From the NCBI GenBank assembly GCA_029256005.1, contig JAQSYS010000142.1:1-5429 (forward strand): 5,429 nt of DNA, written 5' to 3'. Both the position numbers and the translations under genes were made by a program. Numbering within the stretch: the stretch's first letter is position 1; every line of letters starts with the position of its first letter. Below, one piece after another: positions 1 to 5,429 of the stretch. Under the pieces are notes generated by a model. It saw only the letters and a program-made list of their open reading frames with translations, was not told where the DNA came from and did not search any database. The stretch comes from Sedimentibacter sp. Its GTDB lineage: Bacteria; Bacillota; Clostridia; Tissierellales; Sedimentibacteraceae.

Positions 1-1
1 C

Positions 2-3000
2 GTTTCAGCCAGAGCTATTGCAACTCATGCATTATCAATTTATGGAGATCACCAGGATGTTATGGCATGCCGTCAGACTGGTGTTTCTTTGTTAGCTTCG
101 GCAAATGTACAAGAAACAATGGATTTAGGGGTTGTTGCACATTTGGCTGCAATTAAATCAAGACTTCCTTTTATTCATTTTTTTGACGGATTCAGAACAT
201 CTCATGAAATACAAAAAATTGAAAAAATTGATTATGAGGATATTAAGAAGCTCGTTGATAATAAAGCAATTGAAGAATTTAAGCAAAGAGCGCTTAATTC
301 TGAACACCCTGTTACTAGAGGTACAGCTCAAAATCCTGATATTTACTTCCAGCAACGAGAACTTCAAAATCCGTTTTTTGAAGCGGTACCTGGTATTGTT
401 CAAGATTGTATGAATCAACTAGGTGAAGTTACTGGTCGAAAATACAAGTTATTCGATTATTATGGTGACAAAGATGCAGAATGTATTATAATCGCAATGG
501 GTTCAGTTACTGATACAATAAGAGAAACAATTGATTATTTAAGAGTTAATCGCGGGGATAAATTAGGCGTTATAAAGGTTCATTTGTACAGACCTTTTTC
601 TGAAAAACATTTATTAGATGCAATACCTGTAACTGTTAAGAAAATTGCTGTACTTGACAGAACAAAAGAACCTGGCTCAACTGGAGAACCTTTATATCTA
701 GATATAGTAAAGGCATATCAAAATTATGAAAATCCTCCTTTAATTGTGGGCGGAAGATATGGACTTTCATCTAAAGATACAAGACCTTCTCAGATTATAG
801 CAGTTTATGAGAACTTAAAGAAAAGCCAGCCAATGGATCGATTCACAATAGGAATAGTAGACGATATTAACAACACCTCTCTACCTGAAGGTGAAATAAT
901 CGAAACAGCTCCTGAAGGAACAATAAGATGCCGTATATGGGGTCTAGGTTCTGATGGTACTGTTGGAGCAAACAAAACTGCAATAAAAATTATTGGTGAT
1001 AACACTAATATGTATGTTCAGGGATATTTTTCCTATGACAGCAAAAAATCAGGTGGAACAACTACTTCACACCTTAGATTTGGCAAAGAGCCAATCCGTT
1101 CCCCTTATCTTGTGTTTAATGCAGATTATATTGCATGTCACAATAAATCATTCATTTATCATTATGATTTATTAAAAGGGCTTAAGAAAGGCGGAACATT
1201 TGTATTAAACTGCCCATGGAATGAAAAGGAGCTCGATGAAAAGCTTCCTGCATCAATTAAAAACATTCTATCAAAAAATTCTGTTAATTTCTATATTATC
1301 GATGCATTATCAATTGCAGGTAAGGTTGGATTAGGCAACAGAATAAATATGGTCATGCAATCTGTTTTTTTCAAGCTTGCCAATGTTCTTCCTGTCGATG
1401 AAGCCCTAGATTATTTAAAAAACAGCATTGAAGAAATGTATGGTAAAAAAGGTAATGAAATTGTTGAAATGAACAAAAAGGCAGTTGATAAGTCAATTGA
1501 AGCACTTGTTAAAGTTGCTGTGCCTACTTCATGGGCAGATGCAAAGGATGAACCTCTTCCAGTAAAACAAGAAACAGACTTCGTAAAAAATATTCAACGA
1601 GTAATGGCAAGAGATGAAGGCGATGAGCTTCCTGTCAGTGCTTTTAAAGGAATGGAAGATGGAACATTCCCTAACGGAACAACTTCATATGAAAAAAGAG
1701 GCATTGCTCCAATGGTTCCTGAATGGCAGATAGACAAATGTATACAGTGTGGCAGATGCTCATATGTTTGCCCTCATGCAACTATAAGACCATTTTTATT
1801 AGATAATGATGAAGAAGGAAGGAAACCAGATACATTTAAAACTGCAAAGCCTATCGGCAAGGGTTTAGAAAACTATCATTGGAGAATTCAAGTATCACCA
1901 ATGGACTGCACAGGATGTGCAAACTGTGCTGATATTTGTCCGGCTAAGGGCAAAGCATTAATTATGAAGCCTGCTGAAAACGAAATGGAAATGGAATCAG
2001 AAAACTGGGAATTTGCTGTGACTGTAAAACCTAAAGAAGGTTTAATGGATAAATACTCAGTGAAAGGAAGTCAGTTTTTAAGACCTCTTATGGAATTTTC
2101 AGGTGCATGTCCAGGCTGCGGTGAAACCCCGTATATAAAATTAATTACTCAATTATTTGGTGACAGAATGATGATATCCAATGCAACGGGATGTTCTTCA
2201 ATTTATGGAGCATCAGCACCTTCAATGCCATATTCAACAAATGCTGAAGGTCGAGGTCCTGCATGGATTAATCCTTTGTTTGAGGATGCAGCTGAATTTG
2301 GTTTAGGACTTCAAGTTGGAGTTAAGCAAATAAGAGAAAGACTTGTAAATCTCATGAAGGAAGCAATTAATACAAATATAGATGATGACCTAAAGAAAGC
2401 CTTCACATACTGGATAGAAAATTGGCTTGATGGAGAAGGTTCTAAAAAAGCAACTGATATGATTCTTAATGCTGTTAATGGTAAAGATTTCAGTGACAAT
2501 CAGCTTGTTCAGGAAATTTTAAAAAGAAAGGATCAGTTGATTAAAAAATCCATATGGTCATTTGGAGGCGACGGTTGGGCTTATGATATTGGATATGGTG
2601 GTTTAGACCATGTAATAGCTTCTGGTGAAGACATTAATCTATTGGTAATGGATACCGAGGTCTATTCAAATACCGGAGGTCAGTGCTCAAAATCTACTCC
2701 TGCAGCAGCAGTTGCAAAATTTGCTGCAGCCGGAAAGAAAATAAGAAAGAAGGACTTAGGATTGATTGCCATGACCTATGGTTATGTGTATGTCGCACAA
2801 ATAGCCATGGGAGCTGACATGAACCAAACTTTAAAAGCAATTAAAGAAGCTGAAAATTATAAAGGACCATCTTTGATAATAGCTTATTCTCCGTGTATTA
2901 ACCATGGTATTAAATCTGGTATGGGAACAAGCATGATGGAAGAAAAAAAGGCAGTGGATGCTGGATACTGGCATATGTATAGATTCAATCCAGAACTTAA

Positions 3001-3202
3001 GGAACAGGGTAAGAATCCATTCTCACTTGATTCAAAAGAACCTACACAGGATTACAAGGAATTCATAAAGGGTGAAATCCGCTATTCGCAACTTAAGAAT
3101 GTATTCCCTGAAATAGCTGATGAAATGTTTAATATTTCAAGTGAACATGCCGCTGATAGATATAGAAGATACAAAGCCTTGTCGGAGCATGAAGTATTTT
3201 AA
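2..3202 (+). CDS. nifJ: Pyruvate:ferredoxin (flavodoxin) oxidoreductase, single-chain, 5'-truncated by window edge
   Basis: This cytoplasmic enzyme oxidatively decarboxylates pyruvate with CoA to acetyl-CoA and CO2 and passes the electrons to ferredoxin or flavodoxin. The frame is open from base 2 to the TAA at 3200-3202, giving 1066 visible residues. By recalled alignment to Desulfovibrio africanus PFOR about 110 N-terminal residues lie outside, so the full protein is near 1,175 aa, usual for clostridial forms. The ATG at 62 is internal, because strongly conserved sequence (VSARAIATHALSI) precedes it. Visible in order, numbering from the first visible residue: rest of the thiamine-pyrimidine domain, with pyruvate-binding Arg4 (Arg114 in D. 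africanus); domain II; the gamma-type domain; the EKR linker (564-566); two 4Fe-4S motifs, CxxCxxCxxxCP, with Cys 580/583/586/590 and 636/639/642/646; the proximal-cluster cysteines 703, 706, 731 and 965; and the TPP-diphosphate/Mg site, GDG 856-858 and DTEVYSNTGGQ 884-894. All expected cofactor ligands in the visible part are intact. The protein ends without the C-terminal domain VII extension of the oxygen-tolerant D. africanus enzyme. It is apparently monocistronic at its 3' end. Confidence 0.97.
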   Translation, partial: VSARAIATHALSIYGDHQDVMACRQTGVSLLASANVQETMDLGVVAHLAAIKSRLPFIHFFDGFRTSHEIQKIEKIDYEDIKKLVDNKAIEEFKQRALNSEHPVTRGTAQNPDIYFQQRELQNPFFEAVPGIVQDCMNQLGEVTGRKYKLFDYYGDKDAECIIIAMGSVTDTIRETIDYLRVNRGDKLGVIKVHLYRPFSEKHLLDAIPVTVKKIAVLDRTKEPGSTGEPLYLDIVKAYQNYENPPLIVGGRYGLSSKDTRPSQIIAVYENLKKSQPMDRFTIGIVDDINNTSLPEGEIIETAPEGTIRCRIWGLGSDGTVGANKTAIKIIGDNTNMYVQGYFSYDSKKSGGTTTSHLRFGKEPIRSPYLVFNADYIACHNKSFIYHYDLLKGLKKGGTFVLNCPWNEKELDEKLPASIKNILSKNSVNFYIIDALSIAGKVGLGNRINMVMQSVFFKLANVLPVDEALDYLKNSIEEMYGKKGNEIVEMNKKAVDKSIEALVKVAVPTSWADAKDEPLPVKQETDFVKNIQRVMARDEGDELPVSAFKGMEDGTFPNGTTSYEKRGIAPMVPEWQIDKCIQCGRCSYVCPHATIRPFLLDNDEEGRKPDTFKTAKPIGKGLENYHWRIQVSPMDCTGCANCADICPAKGKALIMKPAENEMEMESENWEFAVTVKPKEGLMDKYSVKGSQFLRPLMEFSGACPGCGETPYIKLITQLFGDRMMISNATGCSSIYGASAPSMPYSTNAEGRGPAWINPLFEDAAEFGLGLQVGVKQIRERLVNLMKEAINTNIDDDLKKAFTYWIENWLDGEGSKKATDMILNAVNGKDFSDNQLVQEILKRKDQLIKKSIWSFGGDGWAYDIGYGGLDHVIASGEDINLLVMDTEVYSNTGGQCSKSTPAAAVAKFAAAGKKIRKKDLGLIAMTYGYVYVAQIAMGADMNQTLKAIKEAENYKGPSLIIAYSPCINHGIKSGMGTSMMEEKKAVDAGYWHMYRFNPELKEQGKNPFSLDSKEPTQDYKEFIKGEIRYSQLKNVFPEIADEMFNISSEHAADRYRRYKALSEHEVF

Positions 3203-3207
3203 TAATT

Positions 3208-3240
3208 AAGAAAAAGAAAGCTTAGTGCTTTCTTTTTCTT
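3208..3240. terminator. Bidirectional intrinsic terminator hairpin between convergent genes
   Basis: The arms 3208-3221 (AAGAAAAAGAAAGC) and 3227-3240 (GCTTTCTTTTTCTT) are perfect reverse complements of 14 bp around the 5-base loop TTAGT. The hairpin starts 5 bases after the oxidoreductase stop codon and, on the other strand, 13 bases after the stop of the small minus-strand gene. The left arm is almost all purine, so transcripts from either strand end in a pyrimidine-rich arm dominated by U. G+C content is low: the loop-closing end has GC, and the rest is mainly A-U. There is no long U-run beyond the hairpin on either strand, so its efficiency is uncertain. The position and perfect pairing make terminator or 3'-end-protecting function likely. 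Confidence 0.8.
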
Positions 3241-3253
3241 TAGAGTTGTTTAT

Positions 3254-3421
3254 CTATTTTTGATTTTCATTAACATAATCTCTTGCATTTTCAACTTGTT
3301 CATCATCAGGAATGTTTACCTTTGATACTGCTTTAAATTGCGATTGATTCGCCCAGGCAGCTGTTGCGTGATTTTCAATTGGCTGAGCCAAATTTTTTTC
3401 CTTATATTTGTTTTTAGCCAT
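3254..3421 (-). CDS. Small DUF3787-like protein (putative clostridial spore-surface family), 55 aa
   Basis: A 55-codon frame on the minus strand starts at ATG 3421-3419 and ends at TAG 3256-3254. The protein starts MAKNKYKEKN, has a central segment PIENHATAAWAN and ends VENARDYVNENQK. It is hydrophilic and charged, with no signal peptide or membrane helix. The basic start, the ENH-TAAWAN core and the VENA-V-ENQK tail match my recollection of DUF3787 (PF12655, CDIF630_02480-like), a family of short clostridial proteins, some named as spore surface proteins. That family name rests on memory rather than a search, and no biochemical function is known to me. A good Shine-Dalgarno (AAGGAGA) sits 6 bases upstream of the chosen ATG. 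An in-frame ATG two codons earlier (3427-3425) abuts the Shine-Dalgarno and is too close to be used. The gene converges on the oxidoreductase gene and shares its hairpin terminator; it is divergent from the DUF2512 gene. Confidence 0.85.
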   Translation of the reverse strand: MAKNKYKEKNLAQPIENHATAAWANQSQFKAVSKVNIPDDEQVENARDYVNENQK

Positions 3422-3427
3422 AATCAT

Positions 3428-3434
3428 TCTCCTT
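3428..3434 (-). promoter_or_regulatory. Ribosome binding site that decides the start of the small gene
   Basis: On the minus strand this reads AAGGAGA, a near-consensus Shine-Dalgarno, followed by 6 bases (ATGATT) and then ATG at 3421. The spacer itself contains an in-frame ATG at 3427-3425 directly touching the Shine-Dalgarno. The spacing therefore favours 3421 as the start. Confidence 0.8.
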
Positions 3435-3453
3435 TTTGTAGGTTTTTAATATT

Positions 3454-3476
3454 ATTATAATTAATTTAATTATTAT
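3454..3476. promoter_or_regulatory. A/T-only palindrome overlapping a possible -10 box in the divergent spacer
   Basis: The core 3457-3473 (ATAATTAATTTAATTAT) is an 8-bp perfect inverted repeat around one central T. After one mismatch (3456/3474) two more pairs extend it to 3454-3476. On the minus strand bases 3459-3454 read TATAAT, an exact -10 hexamer, about 33 bases before the small gene's ATG. I found no convincing -35 box at the right distance. This could be an operator over the small gene's promoter. However, the tract contains only A and T, where palindromes and TATAAT arise easily by chance. Confidence 0.3.
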
Positions 3477-3561
3477 CCTGTATAAAGATGGAAGCTTGTG
3501 ATTGGTTTAGAATAATTACTGAAAAATAGATAAAAATAAATTAATGAAAAAAATTTAATAT

Positions 3562-3565
3562 GGAG
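3562..3565 (+). promoter_or_regulatory. Ribosome binding site that moves the DUF2512 start to 3572
   Basis: GGAG at 3562-3565 lies 6 bases before the ATG at 3572-3574. The longest in-frame ORF begins at ATG 3560-3562, which overlaps this Shine-Dalgarno and has only A/T-rich sequence without a purine-G motif upstream of it. The downstream ATG is therefore the likely initiator. Confidence 0.8.
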
Positions 3566-3571
3566 AAAATT

Positions 3572-3952
3572 ATGAAAACATCTATGACAATATTATTTAA
3601 GTTTATTACTACCTTTCTTGCAGCTTGGATTTCCTTTGAATTAATAGATAAGAATCCTACCAACATAATACTTATAATAGCGATAGTAGGTACTGTATTA
3701 AAATATATATTAGGAGACTTGTTTATATTCTCAGCTTTGGGAAACACTTTGGCTTCAATTGTTGATGGTGTTATAGCAGCAATAATAGCTTATGTTTTTG
3801 ATATATTTACTGATAACTTTTCAACCTCATCAACAGGTTTAATAATTTTTGCAGCTATTATTGCAGCAGCAGAATACATATTTCATTTATACTTAATGAA
3901 AGATGAGACAGAAACAAGAAATGAATTTCACCAAGAACCTCCAATTGAATAG
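3572..3952 (+). CDS. DUF2512 (YndM-like) four-helix integral membrane protein
   Basis: This is a 126-residue, strongly hydrophobic protein. Four likely membrane helices fall at about 6-24, 31-53, 59-80 and 88-108, followed by a short charged tail (KDETETRNEFHQEPPIE) outside the bilayer. Conserved polar features sit within the helices: Tyr45-Ile-Leu-Gly-Asp49 opening the GDLFI segment, Gly57-Asn58, and Asp65 in SIVDG. The pattern Y-GDL-(I/L)…GN-A…D is what I recall for DUF2512 (PF10710; Bacillus subtilis YndM), a Firmicute membrane family of unknown function. The length fits that family. The start at 3572 is chosen over the in-frame ATG at 3560 because of the Shine-Dalgarno placement; the longer form would add only MEKI. 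The gene stands alone between a divergent and a convergent neighbour. No clear promoter was found upstream, and function cannot be inferred from context. Confidence 0.85.
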   Translation: MKTSMTILFKFITTFLAAWISFELIDKNPTNIILIIAIVGTVLKYILGDLFIFSALGNTLASIVDGVIAAIIAYVFDIFTDNFSTSSTGLIIFAAIIAAAEYIFHLYLMKDETETRNEFHQEPPIE

Positions 3953-3959
3953 ACACAAT

Positions 3960-3985
3960 AAAAAAACCCGCATCGCGGGTTCTTT
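3960..3985. terminator. Bidirectional rho-independent terminator, strongest for the minus strand
   Basis: Arms 3965-3971 (AACCCGC) and 3975-3981 (GCGGGTT) pair perfectly around the 3-base loop ATC, with five G-C pairs in a row. One mismatch (3964/3982) and three further A-T pairs extend the stem outward. On the minus strand the stem is followed by seven U residues (from the A-run 3960-3966), a textbook terminator 14 bases beyond the transporter's stop codon. On the plus strand it is followed by TTCTTTATG and more T-rich sequence, weaker but adequate for the DUF2512 gene, which stops at 3952. Confidence 0.9.
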
Positions 3986-3995
3986 ATGTTTATTA

Positions 3996-5339
3996 TTAGA
4001 ACTTAATTATACCTAACATATTTAAGAATACAACTCCAACAGCTATTGGTCCAACAAACTTAACCATTATGTTCCAGAATCCCTTTAATTTAAATTGGAA
4101 TTTGCCGCCTTGTTCAATTTCTTCTGCAGCTTTATCAACGCCCCAGAAATATCCGATGAATATTAACATCATTAATCCACCTAATGGCAACAAAATGTTA
4201 GCTGTTATATAATCAAGCAAGTCGAAGAAATTCTTTCCGAATATTAAGAAGCCTGACATAGGTCCCATTGACAATGAGCTAAGTGCTGTTAACACAAATA
4301 TTATTCCTGATAATATCCAAGTAGCTTTTGTTCTTGACCATTTAAATTCATCTATAACATATGCACAACATACTTCAAGCAATGATATTGACGAAGTTAT
4401 AGCTGCAAATAGAACTAATACGAAGAATAATATTCCGAATATTGTTCCTGCAGGCATAGAAGCAAATACTTGTGGTAATGTTATGAACATAAGTCCAGGA
4501 CCAGCTCCTGGTTCAAAACCAAATGCAAATACTGCTGGAAGTATAGCAAAACCTGCTAATAAAGCTGCTGCTGTGTCCATGAAAGGAACTATTAAAGCAT
4601 CTTTTTCCAAGTTTTCATCTTTACTTAAATAACTACCATAAGTGATCATGCAACCCATACCAAGGCTTAATGAGAAGAAAACTTGACCTAAAGCTGCAAC
4701 TATTGCTGCTGGTGTCAATTTTGAGAAATCAGGTTTCAAGTAATATTCAAGACCTGCACCTGCACCTGGAAGAGTTACGGAACGAATCATAACTACAATT
4801 AATAGAACAAATAGTGCTGGCATCATTATTTTACTTGCTTTTTCTATACCACCAGATATACCCTTCCAAACTATTAAAGCTGTAGCAACAGCAAATAATA
4901 ATGCGTAAATTACTGGTTCAGCAGTACTAGAAATAAATGCGCCAAAGAATGCAGCTGAATCACCTTGAACTCCGCCCATTACAAACTGAACTATATATTT
5001 TATAACCCAGCCACCAACAACATTGTAAAATCCTAAAATTAAGAAACCGGATAAAACGCCTGCCATACCAACCCAAGTAAACTTTTTACTGAGCATTTTG
5101 TATGCACCAATTGCATTAAGTCCTGTTCTTCTACCTATAGCCATTTCACCAAGCATTATAGTAAATCCAACAAAAAGTACTATTAATAAATAAACAACTA
5201 CAAATGCTCCTCCACCGTGTGTACCAGCTAAATACGGAAACTTCCATAGATTACCAAGTCCTATAGCAGAACCTGCTGCAGCCATTATAAAACCAAAATT
5301 TGAAGCCCATTGACCTCTTTTTTCTGTTCCTTTTTCCAT
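3996..5339 (-). CDS. Sodium-dependent transporter of the neurotransmitter:sodium symporter (NSS/SNF) family
   Basis: This is a complete 447-aa inner-membrane symporter expected to import an amino acid or related amine with sodium. It fits the 11-helix bacterial subgroup (Tyt1, MhsT), whose members are about 440-455 aa. Helices fall near 13-37, 44-66, 88-122, 143-159, 170-188, 211-236, 250-277, 298-332, 339-357, 371-398 and 422-444. The first, unwound helix has the family signature GSAIGLGNLWKFPYLAG (23-39) followed by GGGAF (42-46). By alignment from memory to LeuT, Na1 ligands are Ala25, Asn30 and Ser223 (FFSLSLG), and Na2 ligands are Gly23, Ile26, Ala312, Thr315 and Ser316. Tyr105 matches the substrate-carboxylate Tyr108. 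Lys33 and Asp376 match the outer gate Arg30-Asp404, with Lys in place of Arg. Asp255 in helix 7 is probably the acidic residue that makes bacterial members chloride-independent. The substrate cannot be read from sequence; hydrophobic or aromatic amino acids are common in this subgroup. The gene has its own leader and a strong terminator. Confidence 0.95.
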   Translation of the reverse strand: MEKGTEKRGQWASNFGFIMAAAGSAIGLGNLWKFPYLAGTHGGGAFVVVYLLIVLFVGFTIMLGEMAIGRRTGLNAIGAYKMLSKKFTWVGMAGVLSGFLILGFYNVVGGWVIKYIVQFVMGGVQGDSAAFFGAFISSTAEPVIYALLFAVATALIVWKGISGGIEKASKIMMPALFVLLIVVMIRSVTLPGAGAGLEYYLKPDFSKLTPAAIVAALGQVFFSLSLGMGCMITYGSYLSKDENLEKDALIVPFMDTAAALLAGFAILPAVFAFGFEPGAGPGLMFITLPQVFASMPAGTIFGILFFVLVLFAAITSSISLLEVCCAYVIDEFKWSRTKATWILSGIIFVLTALSSLSMGPMSGFLIFGKNFFDLLDYITANILLPLGGLMMLIFIGYFWGVDKAAEEIEQGGKFQFKLKGFWNIMVKFVGPIAVGVVFLNMLGIIKF

Positions 5340-5344
5340 TATTA

Positions 5345-5355
5345 CACCTACCTTT
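5345..5355 (-). promoter_or_regulatory. Ribosome binding site of the transporter gene
   Basis: The minus strand reads AAAGGTAGGTG, ending 5 bases before the ATG at 5339. The AGGTG part aligns with the 3' half of the AGGAGGTG consensus, and the upstream AAGG could give a second weaker register. No other in-frame start nearby has a better site, and the protein start MEKGTEKRGQWAS fits the short cytoplasmic N-terminus of bacterial relatives. Confidence 0.65.
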
Positions 5356-5360
5356 CAAAT

Positions 5361-5389
5361 TTTAATAATAAATTCCTAAACAATTTCAA
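5361..5389 (-). promoter_or_regulatory. Weak candidate promoter for the transporter gene
   Basis: On the minus strand TTGAAA (5389-5384) resembles a sigma-A -35 box. After 16 or 17 bases it is followed by TATTAA (5367-5362) or ATTAAA (5366-5361) as a poor -10 box. The implied start of transcription would leave a very short leader before the Shine-Dalgarno. The region is A/T-rich, so chance matches are likely. The promoter could equally lie further upstream, between about 5390 and the window edge or beyond. Confidence 0.25.
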
Positions 5390-5429
5390 GTAAAATTCTA
5401 GTTACATTTATATTAAGATTGCTAAATAT

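Noticed and set aside
132..413. 93-codon plus-strand frame within the oxidoreductase
   Set aside because: It lies wholly inside the strongly conserved oxidoreductase frame, in another phase. It encodes Leu/Ile/Lys-rich sequence typical of a shadow frame in AT-rich DNA.
158..418. 86-codon minus-strand frame antisense to the oxidoreductase
   Set aside because: Low-complexity antisense shadow of a highly conserved region, with no recognisable family.
805..1005. Minus-strand frame antisense to the oxidoreductase (also 2311-2499)
   Set aside because: Both are fully contained in the real gene and show no domain, so they are most easily explained as chance open frames.
2..3202. Idea that the oxidoreductase frame starts at the ATG at 62 as a shorter enzyme
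   Set aside because: The frame is open to the left edge and encodes family-conserved residues, including the pyruvate-binding Arg, before that ATG. The gene is cut by the window, not short.
3480..3513. Possible sporulation sigma-factor promoter (GTATA … GGTTTAGAAT) upstream of the DUF2512 gene
   Set aside because: The -35-like GTATA is followed by a spacer that is too long (19 bases), and the -10 region misses several key consensus bases, so it is not supportable by eye.
3544..3558. Possible 4-codon leader peptide (ATG AAA AAA ATT TAA) before the DUF2512 gene
   Set aside because: No Shine-Dalgarno in front of it and no attenuator hairpin after it. Such mini-frames are expected by chance in A/T-rich spacers.
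3541..3747. 68-codon minus-strand frame overlapping the DUF2512 gene start
   Set aside because: It overlaps the DUF2512 coding sequence in antisense, which has better membrane-family features and a good Shine-Dalgarno. The hydrophobicity is a mirror of the real gene's helices.

Overview
The window is AT-rich bacterial DNA. Its codon use, its GGAG-type ribosome binding sites and its gene families point to an anaerobic, probably spore-forming low-G+C Firmicute (Clostridia, Tissierellia or a relative). The evidence is a large oxygen-sensitive type pyruvate:ferredoxin oxidoreductase, a small protein resembling the clostridial DUF3787 family, a DUF2512 (YndM-like) membrane protein, and an 11-helix bacterial sodium:neurotransmitter-symporter-type transporter. 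The species cannot be named from this sequence.

Layout from left to right. Positions 2-3202 (+) hold the C-terminal ~90% of a single-chain pyruvate:ferredoxin oxidoreductase, cut by the left edge. A perfect 14-bp hairpin at 3208-3240 follows. It lies between this gene and a convergent 55-codon gene at 3254-3421 (-) and can serve both strands as a terminator. A short A/T-rich divergent spacer (3422-3571) contains a near-perfect palindrome and separates the small gene from the DUF2512 gene on the + strand, whose best start is 3572. A second two-way hairpin (3960-3985) separates that gene from the convergent transporter gene (3996-5339, -). The last 90 bases (5340-5429) are the transporter's leader and promoter region.

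The genes look like independently transcribed units rather than an operon: strand alternates at every gene and both convergent junctions have a hairpin. The oxidoreductase converts pyruvate to acetyl-CoA and reduced ferredoxin, the centre of clostridial fermentation. The transporter would bring in an amino acid with sodium, which suits an amino-acid-using anaerobe, but the sequence shows no direct link between them. I see no mobile element, CRISPR array, RNA gene or clearly new system. The most useful additions are the small DUF3787-like gene, the corrected start of the DUF2512 gene, and the palindrome in their shared spacer.
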